From IMG/VR virus record IMGVR_UViG_3300035704_000398, positions 1 to 28,801 of that record: a stretch of DNA of 28,801 nucleotides; one strand, written 5' to 3'. Shown piece after piece: positions 21,243-28,801 of the stretch. The stretch comes from a virus. The notes beneath the pieces were generated by a model. It was not told where the DNA came from. It ran no database searches and worked only from the letters and a program-made list of their open reading frames with translations. Each line of letters starts with the position of its first letter. The stretch's first letter is position 1. Both the position numbers and the translations under genes were made by a program.

Positions 21243-22649
21243 TCAGAGACCGACGAGGGCGTCCGCGGGAGTGCCAGTCAACGCGAGCACGGAGGTCCAC
21301 GTCGCATTTGCGGCGAGCACGTCAGCCCAGGTGCCGTAATTGGTCAGCAGCGTTGCCCAGGTGACGAGGTTCCCGGTGATCGCGAGGCTCGGGCGAACCA
21401 CCTCAGTGAGCGGGATCGTGAACGTCGCCCGATGGCTCAAATGCGCGGGCTTGATGTTGGTGTAAGTCCCCAGGCCCGCGTACATCGATTTCAGCGACAC
21501 ATTCGCCGGGATGTGCAGTAGCACCACCGTGCCCAGTGACAGCACCAGATCCACCGCGGCGGTTTCGGTGTCGTCTTGGGTGAACAACCGGATGGTGACT
21601 TTGCGCGGCACGTGAGTGTCGGTCGCAGCGATAGCGTTGTGCTGCTGAACGATCGTGAAGAACCCGACGCGGCTGGTGCGTTCCAGCTCATCCCAGCCGA
21701 TCAGCAGCACTGAGCGATTGAGATACGGGGCCTGGACGAATTTCAACCACACCTGCGTCATTCCCGGTGTGATCGTGGCGTTGGTGCGGGTGACGTAATC
21801 GGCGCTGCGCAGCGCCACTGCCGCGCCGTAGGAGATCTGCGAGGTACCGCCGGTCACGACGAATGCCCCACCGGCCAGCGGTGCGGCGGTGGCTAACAGC
21901 TGGTAATCCCAGACCATGCCCATGTCGTTGCCCGCGGTGGCGACCGGTTCGCCGATCTCGACGGCGCCCGTGATGGTCGCCACCGAGGTCCAGTCGTCTT
22001 GGCGCCATCCCAAGAAGAGGGCCAAATCCCAGCTGGACTGAAACGCCGACAGCAGCGGGTAGTTGATGTTCGCCGCGGAAGGGTTCAGTTGGTAACCGCT
22101 GGCGGCCGGGACCAGCTCGACGTTGCGCCAGCACGCCATTTGCGCCATCACATCGGCACCCGCGACGCCACCGGTGATGGTGACCGTGGGCGCCGATTCC
22201 GAGGCGGTTGCGCGGCGGCCGAGCAGCGCGATGTTGTCCACGCTGAACATGACGGTCCACCCGGCCGGGGTGACGATCGCGCCCGCACCGGAGTTGCGCA
22301 CCGCGGCGAAGATGACCAGTAGGTCGCCTTCGGCGTAGCCAGCTGGCACGGTCGGGGTCACCGCTGCGTTCACCGCGGTGACGGCCGTGCTGGAGGCCAC
22401 GAACGTCGGTGCGCCCGTATCCACCGCCGACACCCGGTAATAGTTCAGGGCGTTCGGCGAGAATTCGTAGTCGTACAGGCTGGCCGTATTGCTGGCGATA
22501 AGCACCGCTGAGCCGCCGCGCACAGTGGTCCAATGGATCTGGTCGGTGCTCTGTTCGAATAGCGCCACGTCGGCTGTGGAGGGCAAGCTGGTGGCCGTGC
22601 ACAGCACCCTGGAAAACGAGTCGTCGTAGGTGAGGGTGAGGGCGGCCAT
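21243..22649 (-). CDS. Distal tail-like minor tail protein, 468 aa
   Basis: It is the first gene after the tape measure protein, the place of Dit-like proteins that cap the tail tube. The first 90 residues look like an Ig/FN3-type beta sandwich (YDDSFSRVLCTATSLPSTAD and later ALNYYRVSAVD). A central domain contains PAGYAEGDLLVIFAAVRNSG, related in pattern to the cassette proteins at 14143 and 16876. The C-terminal third has WLKFVQAP and a strand-rich block. The ATG overlaps the tape measure stop. The exact domain family is not certain. Confidence 0.72.
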   Translation of the reverse strand: MAALTLTYDDSFSRVLCTATSLPSTADVALFEQSTDQIHWTTVRGGSAVLIASNTASLYDYEFSPNALNYYRVSAVDTGAPTFVASSTAVTAVNAAVTPTVPAGYAEGDLLVIFAAVRNSGAGAIVTPAGWTVMFSVDNIALLGRRATASESAPTVTITGGVAGADVMAQMACWRNVELVPAASGYQLNPSAANINYPLLSAFQSSWDLALFLGWRQDDWTSVATITGAVEIGEPVATAGNDMGMVWDYQLLATAAPLAGGAFVVTGGTSQISYGAAVALRSADYVTRTNATITPGMTQVWLKFVQAPYLNRSVLLIGWDELERTSRVGFFTIVQQHNAIAATDTHVPRKVTIRLFTQDDTETAAVDLVLSLGTVVLLHIPANVSLKSMYAGLGTYTNIKPAHLSHRATFTIPLTEVVRPSLAITGNLVTWATLLTNYGTWADVLAANATWTSVLALTGTPADALVGL

Positions 22650-23848
22650 TAGACGATCGTCCCGCGGCCCATACGTGCAGCGACCGCGATGCCTTGAGTC
22701 ATGGCGCCGATTTCGCTACTCACGATTGACCTCAGTTCAGTCTCGCCGATCTTCACGGTGACGAATGTGTGTCCACCACCACCGGCGTCAGCTCCGTGGG
22801 GAGTGATGAACCCATTCGAGCCCATGTGGAGGATCTCGCGGCCGTGCTCACCGACGACGTAAGACTTGCCGCCCATCACTGGGCCACCGGCGGCTCTACC
22901 ACCGCCGAATAGGCCGGAAAAAAAGTTGCCGATGCCACTGATGATGCCGCCGAAAAAGCCACCGATACCGCCGCCGCCGGACGTTGTTCCGCCGGTGCTG
23001 CCGGTGGTGCCGCCACCGGCGCCGCCGATACCGCTAACGATCGATCCGATACCGGTCAAGATGGGTGCCACGAAGTTCAGGATCTTGGCGAACCAGCTGG
23101 CGAGCACACTCACGATGGGCAACAGGCTGATGAGGATGTTCGCGAATGCGGTGAACATCGAGATCATCGAGGGGAGCATCGTTTCGATGATCGGCAGCAG
23201 TGTGGAACCGAGCCCGGCGAATGACTGCATCCACGCTTGGATCGAGGCGACTACTTGCGGTTGCAGCAGGAATTGGACGAGCTTTTCCCGCAGGTTGCCC
23301 AGCATGGTGGCGATGCCACCGAGGCCTTGACCCAAGATCGGGAAATACACCCGAGCGAGTTGGTCAACGTCGCCGGAGAAGCCCAGCCAGAAGCCTTGCT
23401 GAATGATGCCGTACAAGTTTTTCAATTGCGGTGTCAGCAACCGAACTGACATCACCGCGTCTTTCATCGCGGGCGCCATATTTCGGGTAGCCGCAACGAA
23501 TTCAGCGGGACTGGCAGCACTAATAGCGGTGGAGAAGTTCGCCATAGCCATATGGGCTACGTTCATCGGTGAAACCAACGCGAGCAGGAACCCCGGCATA
23601 ACGAGGAACAGGCTCGCGAGTTTACCGAACGCCCGGAAAATTCCATTGACTAACGGCTTGACGTTACCCCGCAGTAGCGACGTGAACATTTTACCGATGC
23701 CCACCACCGCGGTGCCGAGCTTACCGATTCCCGCAGTGGCGGATTTCGTTGAGCTCAGCAAACCGGTGACGGAGCCCCGGAAGTTAATCATCACACTGCG
23801 CTGGCTGCCCTGCCCACCGCTCGCTGAGGATGACGCAATCGCGGACAT
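22649..23848 (-). CDS. Short tail tape measure protein, 399 aa
   Basis: Features of a tape measure protein are a helical, Ala/Gly/Leu-rich body with hydrophobic stretches (residues of about 70-95 and 215-265), a Gly-rich hinge, and the familiar C-terminal signature AAGGPVMGGKSYVVGEHGRE. The start is the ATG at 23848 with GGAGG six bases upstream; the frame runs two codons further to a TTG that would abut the ribosome binding site. At roughly 1.5 angstrom per residue the tail would be about 60 nm, which is short for a siphovirus. It comes two genes after the tail assembly chaperone, separated by a Gln/Gly/Pro-rich protein. Confidence 0.88.
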   Translation of the reverse strand: MSAIASSSASGGQGSQRSVMINFRGSVTGLLSSTKSATAGIGKLGTAVVGIGKMFTSLLRGNVKPLVNGIFRAFGKLASLFLVMPGFLLALVSPMNVAHMAMANFSTAISAASPAEFVAATRNMAPAMKDAVMSVRLLTPQLKNLYGIIQQGFWLGFSGDVDQLARVYFPILGQGLGGIATMLGNLREKLVQFLLQPQVVASIQAWMQSFAGLGSTLLPIIETMLPSMISMFTAFANILISLLPIVSVLASWFAKILNFVAPILTGIGSIVSGIGGAGGGTTGSTGGTTSGGGGIGGFFGGIISGIGNFFSGLFGGGRAAGGPVMGGKSYVVGEHGREILHMGSNGFITPHGADAGGGGHTFVTVKIGETELRSIVSSEIGAMTQGIAVAARMGRGTIV

Positions 23849-23894
23849 TGGCAACCTCCCCAGCGCTGTTTAGTTATTAGGTTTTCAAACTGAG

Positions 23895-25277
23895 CTAGAA
23901 CCAGGCGGACCCTTTGAGCACCGGGTCTGAATCGTCAAACAAGGGAAGGTCATTCGAGTGGTCGTTTACGTTCCGGCTTCCCGAAAACGCCCCGTGGAAC
24001 GGTTCCGCGCCCCTGATCGCGGCCCACTGCGCAGGCGTGTTACTCGCATCGGGGATGTTGTCGCCGAACGCCGCGAGACTTCCCAACGGCTCGCCTTCGT
24101 CGTTGACCCCTTGGGGGATGGCTTCGGCTTGCCCCACTGTTTGGACACCGCCGACGCCGCCCCACACCGAATCGTTGAAACCGTGACCGAAGTCCTGCTG
24201 GGCCATCGTCGCCGAGGTATCACCGCTGGTCGCCCCGCCCTGGCCGACGTATCCGGTTTGGGCTCCCCACTGCGCGAGATCCGCATCGGATTCGTTAGGT
24301 GACGGTGGGACCTCAGCCCCCGGAGAGGCTTGGCCAGTGGACCCCCACTGATCGAGGGACCGGTTAAGCGCCTGATCGACGGCCTGTTGACCCGCGTCGG
24401 GGCCACCACCACCGGGTTGGCTACCGGGCTGGCCTTGACCACCACCGGGCTGGCCCCCAGGTTGGCCACCAGGTTGACCACCTTGCTGGGGTGGCTTCTG
24501 CATCGGGGGTGGGTTAGCCGCAGCCCACGCTTGGACAGTGGGGCCGAACCAATGGCCACCACCACCGAACTGCGGTGCCCCGCCGGACTCGGAACCGGAC
24601 ACCAACGCCGACGCGGGCGCGTTGCGGGAACCGACCCGCGAGGAACCACCGGCCTGGAGGTGGGTCGCCCCACTGAGCGACACAGTGGACGCCATCAGCG
24701 GTGCTTGACGCCCCGCGCCGGACGCCGCTGCGGCAACAGCACTGACCAGGCCTTGATCGGCGTAGGTCAAATCAGCGGTGAGGAAACCCCCACCCGACCC
24801 GAGTGACACCTGATTGACCGGCGGTGGGGGTTGCTGACCACCCGGACCACCTTGCTGCGCACCGGGTGCGCCTGGCCCCGCCGGTGGTGACTGCCCTTGC
24901 GGACCCATCGGCGCGGGCCCAGCTGCCTGAGCTTGCTGCTGCTGGGCAGCTGCCTGACCGATGCTGGTGCGGGTGTTACCGAGCATGCCGGTGGCCAACC
25001 CGAGGTTCGACGCGGCCATCATGGCTTGCTGCTGGGGGTCCATCCCGGTGGTGAAGCCATCACCACCGGTACCGGAGGACTCATTGGCCTCCATTTCCAA
25101 GCTGTCGCCATGGAAGGCAGACGGTGAATCACCAACCGGGGAGGCGTACGCACCAGCCACACCGGTGTTCATATCGAAACCGGGAAGGCTGCTGGCGTTG
25201 TTATCAGCGGGATCCGGTGGTGCGTCTGCCGCTCCCTCGAAAGCATCACCGCCAGTATCACCGATCGGATCGCTCAC
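23895..25277 (-). CDS. Gln/Gly/Pro-rich low-complexity tail-region protein, 460 aa
   Basis: The chain is mostly disordered-looking. It has poly-Gln (QQQQAQAAG), Pro-Gly-Gln repeats such as GQPGGQPGGQPGG, and acidic ends. Two short ordered stretches stand out: QVSLGSGGGFLTADLTYADQ and, at the end, DLPLFDDSDPVLKGSAWF. It lies between the tail assembly chaperone and the tape measure gene, where nothing else is normally expected. It may guide tape measure assembly or occupy the tube lumen, but this is conjecture. The GTG start has AAGG upstream. Confidence 0.7.
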   Translation of the reverse strand: MSDPIGDTGGDAFEGAADAPPDPADNNASSLPGFDMNTGVAGAYASPVGDSPSAFHGDSLEMEANESSGTGGDGFTTGMDPQQQAMMAASNLGLATGMLGNTRTSIGQAAAQQQQAQAAGPAPMGPQGQSPPAGPGAPGAQQGGPGGQQPPPPVNQVSLGSGGGFLTADLTYADQGLVSAVAAAASGAGRQAPLMASTVSLSGATHLQAGGSSRVGSRNAPASALVSGSESGGAPQFGGGGHWFGPTVQAWAAANPPPMQKPPQQGGQPGGQPGGQPGGGQGQPGSQPGGGGPDAGQQAVDQALNRSLDQWGSTGQASPGAEVPPSPNESDADLAQWGAQTGYVGQGGATSGDTSATMAQQDFGHGFNDSVWGGVGGVQTVGQAEAIPQGVNDEGEPLGSLAAFGDNIPDASNTPAQWAAIRGAEPFHGAFSGSRNVNDHSNDLPLFDDSDPVLKGSAWF

Positions 25278-25291
25278 AATTGCACCCAGCC

Positions 25292-25480
25292 TTATCCCGA
25301 CATTTGACGATCGTCGTCATCGTCTTTTTCGCCGTTGCGCTTGTTGAGTAGTTCTGACGCGGTCACGAGGGTGCGCCAATCCTGATCGGCCCAGACGTCC
25401 GGCGAGATACCGGTAGCAACGGCCAGCGCGATAGTTAGCCGGGTGAGAGACCCGGCTGGATAGGGTCCGAGGTTTCGTCC
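25292..25480 (-). CDS. -1 frame extension of the tail assembly chaperone (gpGT-like)
   Basis: In the -1 frame relative to the chaperone gene an open stretch runs from just after a stop at 25481 to a TAA at 25292. Beyond the chaperone stop it encodes LTIALAVATGISPDVWADQD then TLVTASELLNKRNG, a typical gpT-like domain. It has no usable start codon, so it must be reached by frameshifting, as in lambda gpG/gpGT. It would make a 25292-25716 fusion. The open frame is direct; its expression is inferred. Confidence 0.7.
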   Translation of the reverse strand, partial: GRNLGPYPAGSLTRLTIALAVATGISPDVWADQDWRTLVTASELLNKRNGEKDDDDDRQMSG

Positions 25481-25716
25481 TCAGCAGCGTGATCGAGGTC
25501 GACGGAGATTTCCCACTCGGCGAGCGTCCCGTTGAATTTCCCTTGGCGTTTCGCGGCGACATGGGTCACCGAGTAGATATCGGTGATCCGCGGGTCGTTT
25601 TCCAGTCTGGTAACGGTATGATTTCTATCGATCTTTTCCCAGAAAACGATGTCACGGCTTTTCACTGTCAGGTCGTACGGTTCGCCGCTATCCGGGGTGA
25701 CCCTGAACGTGAACAT
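25435..25716 (-). CDS. Tail assembly chaperone (gpG-like), 93 aa
   Basis: It is a small, acidic protein in the place occupied by tail assembly chaperones: after the tail tube region and before the tape measure. It opens with a beta hairpin (MFTFRVTPDSGEPYDLTV), and the rest looks like a chaperone fold, with LAEWEISVDLD near the end. It starts in a TGATG overlap with the gene before. A -1 frame extension and a hairpin lie at its 3' end, supporting the assignment. In phages this protein coats the tape measure during tail assembly. Confidence 0.75.
   Translation of the reverse strand: MFTFRVTPDSGEPYDLTVKSRDIVFWEKIDRNHTVTRLENDPRITDIYSVTHVAAKRQGKFNGTLAEWEISVDLDHAAEDETSDPIQPGLSPG
25438..25468 (-). 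promoter_or_regulatory. Candidate -1 frameshift signal
   Basis: GGACCCT (25468-25462) is read in frame as GAC-CCT; the proline codon can re-pair as CCC after a -1 slip. Five bases later a perfect stem GCCGGGT/ACCCGGC with a five-base loop (25456-25438) would stall the ribosome just before the chaperone stop. The P-site pairing is not canonical, so the exact slip site is uncertain. Confidence 0.5.
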
Positions 25717-26225
25717 CAGGTCGACGTGCCGATCACGATGACCGAGTAGCTCACCGGCGTGCCCGCACCGGAATTCGCCACCTGGAGCAGGTCACCGGTA
25801 CCGGCGGTCACGGCGTAACCCGTGGCATCAGCGGCCCCGGTAACCCACGCCAACGCGGCGCCAGGCCGGATCACAGCGGTGTGAGTGGTGGCCCCGAAGA
25901 TCCCGGTGAGTGTAGTGGCGCCGCCACCTACGACCACGTTGTTCGTGTTCGCGGCGTCCGCTGCGATGAGCAGCACCTTGACCCGAGCGAAGGTGATGGC
26001 CACCCCGAACGGGTCGAGGAGGACACCGGCGAGGTCGAGGGTTTCCGAGCTGCTCGCGGTGAGCGTCCGATAAGCCCAATACGTTTTGTCGGCCATTCCC
26101 GCGGCGACTCCGCTGGTCAGCGCCAGACCATTGTTGGTGGACAGGTTCGCCGATGATCCACCGAGGGTCAGGGTGTTCGCGATGTTCACAGCGACAGACA
26201 GATTGACTACTGCGGTAACTGCCAT
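25716..26225 (-). CDS. Structural protein after the tail tube gene, 169 aa
   Basis: It is Thr-, Val-, Ala- and Gly-rich and all-beta, with ASSSETLDLAGVLLDPFG then AITFARVKVLLIAAD, a pattern known from phage virion proteins of unknown function that bind outside heads or tails. It lies directly between the tube protein and the chaperone, with four bases to its upstream neighbour. It could be a second tail or decoration protein. No membrane or metal motif is seen. Confidence 0.65.
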   Translation of the reverse strand: MAVTAVVNLSVAVNIANTLTLGGSSANLSTNNGLALTSGVAAGMADKTYWAYRTLTASSSETLDLAGVLLDPFGVAITFARVKVLLIAADAANTNNVVVGGGATTLTGIFGATTHTAVIRPGAALAWVTGAADATGYAVTAGTGDLLQVANSGAGTPVSYSVIVIGTST

Positions 26226-26228
26226 GGC

Positions 26229-26687
26229 TCAGCCCACCCTCGTGAACGTTGGCAATCCAAGGACGAGCAGAGTCACCGAGGTTTCCTCCAAAGTTCGGAT
26301 ATCGCCACCCACGGTCGGCGCTTTCAATACACAAGTGCCTGACCAGCGCACGTGTTCACCGACGATGTCGGGCATGTGATCGAGGACGAAAGTGGCAACC
26401 GCGCGACTGTTGTTAATGAGCAGATCTGAGATTCCGCCGAGGCGCCAATCCGCGTAGAAACGCAGTTGCAAAGCCCAGTCATTGTCCGTTTCAGTGCGAA
26501 ACTCGCTTGGATTCCCACAGTAAGTAAATGTCTTAGTACCGTCTACTGTGTTATTCATCATGTTCCAGTTGAGCAGCTGGCACGTGTAATCCACGCCATT
26601 TAGGGTAAACGTCACGATTTTGAGACGCCGCGTATGAACGGACGTCCCAGTCGGTGAGGCAGAAGACCCTCCAGTCGGTGCCGTCAT
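26229..26687 (-). CDS. Major tail tube protein, 152 aa
   Basis: The sequence has the pattern of siphovirus tube proteins: F-T-L-N-G-V-D-Y-T-C, then TKTFTYCGNPSEFRTE, then W-A-L-Q-L-R-F-Y-A-D-W near the middle. The region LEETSVTLLVLGLPTFTRV near the C-terminus is a closing beta strand found in many actinophage tube proteins. It lies between the tail terminator and the chaperone, the usual place. It should form hexameric rings stacked along the tail. The ATG overlaps the previous stop (ATGA). Confidence 0.82.
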   Translation of the reverse strand: MTAPTGGSSASPTGTSVHTRRLKIVTFTLNGVDYTCQLLNWNMMNNTVDGTKTFTYCGNPSEFRTETDNDWALQLRFYADWRLGGISDLLINNSRAVATFVLDHMPDIVGEHVRWSGTCVLKAPTVGGDIRTLEETSVTLLVLGLPTFTRVG

Positions 26688-27073
26688 ATCATTCCCACTT
26701 CCATTTGCACCATGATTGTGTAGGCAGGCAACGGCCCGCTGGGGCTCGGGAAAATGCCGGGACCGGCGCCCAGAACGACACCTGGTGTTAGACGCTCAAT
26801 GGCAGTCGTTACCGCTGCCACCTGCGACAAAAGGACGTCGATCGAGTATTGGTTCATTGCGACCACGAGATAGACGTTCCATTGCCCCGTGGTGGGTTGA
26901 CCGGCGCCGAAACTGGCTTCGCCCATCCAGTTCAATCTGGGTGGGCCGATCACCGCGGCGGGCGGTGTAATAGGCGTCGCCACCGTGGTGACGACACGTA
27001 AATCCGGCACCGAGGAAACCGCGTCAGCGATCCGTTTACTGGCCGCCGCAACGGGCGTTAGCGGCGCCGTCAC
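26684..27073 (-). CDS. Tail terminator/completion protein, 129 aa
   Basis: It is a small alpha/beta protein, with an N-terminal helix (ASKRIADAVSSVPDLRVVT), strand Q-W-N-V-Y-L-V-V, helix DVLLSQVAAVTTAIERL and a closing strand AYTIMVQMEVGMI. That layout and the position between the connector and tail tube genes match phage tail terminators, which cap the tail tube at the head end. The start is a GTG in a GTGA overlap with its neighbour. Confidence 0.7.
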   Translation of the reverse strand: MTAPLTPVAAASKRIADAVSSVPDLRVVTTVATPITPPAAVIGPPRLNWMGEASFGAGQPTTGQWNVYLVVAMNQYSIDVLLSQVAAVTTAIERLTPGVVLGAGPGIFPSPSGPLPAYTIMVQMEVGMI

Positions 27074-27402
27074 GCGAAGCCCCCGACGATCCCGAGCTGC
27101 ATGTAGATGTCGGGGTCGGTTCGCATCACCGTTCCGGTGCCGAGGTCACCGAGGTTGACCAACCCATCGGGGGACACGCGGCGCACAAACCAGCGGGCCG
27201 CGAGCCGGACAGTGCCCAACCGCACTTCGGCGGGCACCGTCCAAGCTCCGTGGTAATCGATGTCGGTCCGGTGGTTCTGCACCCAAGACATCGCGGCGTC
27301 CAGCGTGCGCTGGAGTGCCTGGTCGTCTCGTGCTGTTAGCTGCCCGTCTAAGGTTTGATCGTTTTTCAGCTCTGCGAGGGTGACCCAATCCGGGCTGGCC
27401 AT
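27070..27402 (-). CDS. Head-tail connector protein, 110 aa
   Basis: A helical protein opening with PDWVTLAELKNDQTLDGQLT and D-D-Q-A-L-Q-R-T-L-D-A-A, followed by RLGTVRLAARWFVRRVSPDG, matches gp6/adaptor-type connectors of HK97-like phages, which join the portal ring to the tail. Most siphoviruses have two to four connector genes here; this one is followed at once by the terminator, so the set is compact. Its ATG lies directly behind the upstream stop codon. Confidence 0.75.
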   Translation of the reverse strand: MASPDWVTLAELKNDQTLDGQLTARDDQALQRTLDAAMSWVQNHRTDIDYHGAWTVPAEVRLGTVRLAARWFVRRVSPDGLVNLGDLGTGTVMRTDPDIYMQLGIVGGFA

Positions 27403-28071
27403 TTACGACTGCTTCGAGCTGGCCGCAGTGCTGCCGCCCGAGGGCGACGTTGCGGAGGTGGTGCCCGTACCGGTGTCGCCGGTGCTGCTGGTGCTGCTGC
27501 TCGACTTCGAGCCAGAGCTACCAGTGGAACCACCGGAGTCACTAGAGCCACCACCAGAGGCGGAGGTCTTCACCGACTGGTCAGACCGTGCCGAGCGGCC
27601 CATCGGACCGGACGACGCACCGATCGACCGGTCACCGGTGTAACCGAGCGCATCCAATGCGGTCTCGATGCCCGCCAGGCGGTCAACGTTTCCGTAGGCG
27701 ATCACATTGGCCCGTTCCGCCAATAGCTGACGGACCTGACTGGCGTACTGGTAATTCACGCCCAGCACCTCCGCTTCTCTCGCGGCTTTATCCCGGCCAG
27801 GTGCCCTGGAGTCACCCCGCAACAGCGCCGCGAAGTAAGCGACGTCATCGACATGCGCGGCCGGACTGGTTTGCTCGACGGTTCCCCGAGCCCATTCCGG
27901 CCCATCGACGGTGGGCACTTCGTGCGCGGTACGACCACGCGGATATCCGTCCGGGAATTTGGTACCGGCCTTGTCCTCATCCGGGGAATCCGGCTTGGAA
28001 TCTGTATCAGCGCTGGACTCTGACTTGGAATCCGACTTGGAATCTGACTTGGAACTAGTGGGAGTGCTCAT
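27403..28071 (-). CDS. Head-region protein with Ser-rich ends, 222 aa
   Basis: An N-terminal SKSDSKSDSKSESS repeat and a C-terminal Ser/Gly/Thr-rich tail of about 60 residues flank a helical core (residues of about 75-145) with AYFAALLRGDSRAPGRDKAA and YQYASQVRQLLAERANVIAYG. The helical core resembles head-tail joining or capsid accessory proteins, but I recognise no family. It stands between the capsid region and the connector. The ends are probably disordered. The ATG overlaps the previous stop (ATGA). Confidence 0.65.
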   Translation of the reverse strand: MSTPTSSKSDSKSDSKSESSADTDSKPDSPDEDKAGTKFPDGYPRGRTAHEVPTVDGPEWARGTVEQTSPAAHVDDVAYFAALLRGDSRAPGRDKAAREAEVLGVNYQYASQVRQLLAERANVIAYGNVDRLAGIETALDALGYTGDRSIGASSGPMGRSARSDQSVKTSASGGGSSDSGGSTGSSGSKSSSSTSSTGDTGTGTTSATSPSGGSTAASSKQS

Positions 28072-28427
28072 GACGGGATCACCATCACTTCTACGCGGAA
28101 GGTCACGGTTGGAGTGCCGGTTCCCCCGACAGTCGCGAGAATCTGCACGTATTCATCGGTGATGTAGGCGTTGCACATCGAGTTGCCCACGGCACTCATC
28201 TGCGCGATAGAGCCACCTGTAACGGTCGACCAGGTGGAGTTGTCGGGACTGGTCTGGATCGCCACATCCAGTGTTTGCGTGGAGCCGCTCACCGCCGAGG
28301 CGTGAACCATTGCAACAACGTTGCTGGTCGCACCAGGGTTAGCGATCGGGCCACTCGAATAGGTACCTGCCGGGCGCGCCGCGACGCTTTTGATCGCGAC
28401 GTCACCCAGCACATTACGGAGACTCAT
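28068..28427 (-). CDS. Beta-rich head protein, 119 aa
   Basis: The protein is a small beta fold with SSGPIANPGATSNVVAMVHA, then TLDVAIQTSPDNSTWSTVTG, and ends FRVEVMVIPS. It follows the major capsid gene by 47 bases, where decoration or cement proteins are often encoded; AGGAGGGG gives a strong ribosome binding site. A capsid decoration or small structural role is inferred; the family is not certain. Confidence 0.65.
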   Translation of the reverse strand: MSLRNVLGDVAIKSVAARPAGTYSSGPIANPGATSNVVAMVHASAVSGSTQTLDVAIQTSPDNSTWSTVTGGSIAQMSAVGNSMCNAYITDEYVQILATVGGTGTPTVTFRVEVMVIPS

Positions 28428-28474
28428 TTATTCACCCCTCCTAAAGGGATCCGAAAAGCCATCAAAACCACCGA

Positions 28475-28801
28475 TCAGAAGACCGGGGTCGTGAGGCCAG
28501 TTCCCGTGATCCGGGCGAATGAGGTGGGGTACCGGCGGAATGAGTAAGCGAAGTAGCCGTAAAGCACCATCAAGATCCCGAGGTTAGCCGCGGCTGGCTG
28601 CTCTGCACGCAAGAAAACGGGTGCCGCGGGGTCCTCCCAAAGGTGACACTCGTCGGTGGCAATGACGTACATCTCGTCCTGGTTGGTGCCGGAACCGAGG
28701 ATCGTGGTGACGTTGTTGTCGACCACAGCTGCCATTCCGTTGGGCAGGATGCCGCGAGCGCCACGCCCATAAGTGACGGCGTAGTTCTCACCACCAGCGT
28801 T
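28475..28801 (-). CDS. Major capsid protein, C-terminal part, cut by window edge
   Basis: Reading from the window edge, the frame gives NAGGENYAVTYGRGARGILP and then a C-terminal domain with Y-V-I-A-T-D-E-C-H-L-W-E-D-P, LRAEQPAAANLGILMVLYGY and AYSFRRYPTSFARITGTGL. This fits the A-domain and tail of HK97-fold capsid proteins of actinophages. The start lies beyond base 28801. It is the first visible gene of the late operon, and its stop is at 28475. Confidence 0.85.
   Translation of the reverse strand, partial: NAGGENYAVTYGRGARGILPNGMAAVVDNNVTTILGSGTNQDEMYVIATDECHLWEDPAAPVFLRAEQPAAANLGILMVLYGYFAYSFRRYPTSFARITGTGLTTPVF

Noticed and set aside
21688-22602. Minus-strand frame of 304 codons inside the distal tail gene
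   Set aside because: It is another frame of the 468-codon gene, with Arg/His/Gly-rich composition typical of shadow frames in high-GC DNA.
23966-24806. Alternative frames on both strands within the Gln/Gly/Pro-rich gene
   Set aside because: Low-complexity GC-rich DNA leaves several frames open; the 460-codon frame has the right strand, start site and spacing to both neighbours.
25317-25562. Other overlapping minus-strand frame as a +1 frameshift partner of the tail chaperone
   Set aside because: Its translation is basic and unstructured (SPSGKSPSTSITLLRTK), unlike gpT domains; the -1 frame encodes a sensible domain instead.

Overview
The window reads as high-GC actinomycete DNA carrying the head-tail, tail-fibre and lysis genes of a long-tailed (siphovirus-like) phage, next to a block of small accessory genes. 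It is most likely a prophage in, or a temperate phage of, a Pseudonocardiaceae-like or Streptomyces-like host. The evidence is the DUF5753-type XRE regulator paired with DUF397 proteins (a signature of these actinomycetes), frequent GTG/TTG starts, a DUF1906-type endolysin, and the lack of a visible LysB-type mycolyl esterase, which fits a host without mycolic acids. No integrase, attachment site, terminase, portal or tRNA is visible, so prophage versus free phage genome cannot be settled here.

Layout. Bases 1-2768 hold host-like regulatory genes: an unknown protein with its own sigma70-type promoter, a doubled zinc-site protein, a small conserved-looking protein, and a divergent XRE-DUF5753 / DUF397 pair. 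Bases 2791-8597 are an accessory zone in which short transcription units are separated by long perfect hairpins. They include a two-part protein with a SnoaL/NTF2-like C-terminus, an orphan DUF397 protein, a zinc-ribbon protein, and a tightly overlapped operon (HTH protein, membrane protein, OB-less ATP-dependent DNA ligase, zinc ribbon, unknown, DUF4314, unknown). A zinc-rich protein and a SLOG-family protein follow.

Bases 8635-28801 are all on the minus strand and read from right to left as a late operon: C-terminus of the major capsid protein, two structural proteins, connector, tail terminator, tail tube protein, unknown, tail assembly chaperone with a probable -1 frameshift extension, a Gln/Gly/Pro-rich protein, a short tape measure protein, distal tail protein, a small protein, a DUF5047 minor tail protein, a large fibre locus, three membrane or coiled-coil proteins, endolysin, holin and a two-helix membrane peptide. 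Almost every junction is an ATGA, TGATG or TAATG overlap.

The most unusual part is 11484-17580. A three-gene cassette (a beta-rich protein ending in an R-x-(S/A)-F-Y type tail, a GVSF protein ending YMxxxE, and a protein built from 20-residue GTAALGLAATG repeats) occurs twice. The repeat protein has about 11 units in one copy and about 30 in the other. This looks like a duplicated tail-fibre or adhesin module whose length is set by repeat number. Other points of interest are the tail chaperone frameshift hairpin, a likely internal start in the endolysin, and the truncated ligase.
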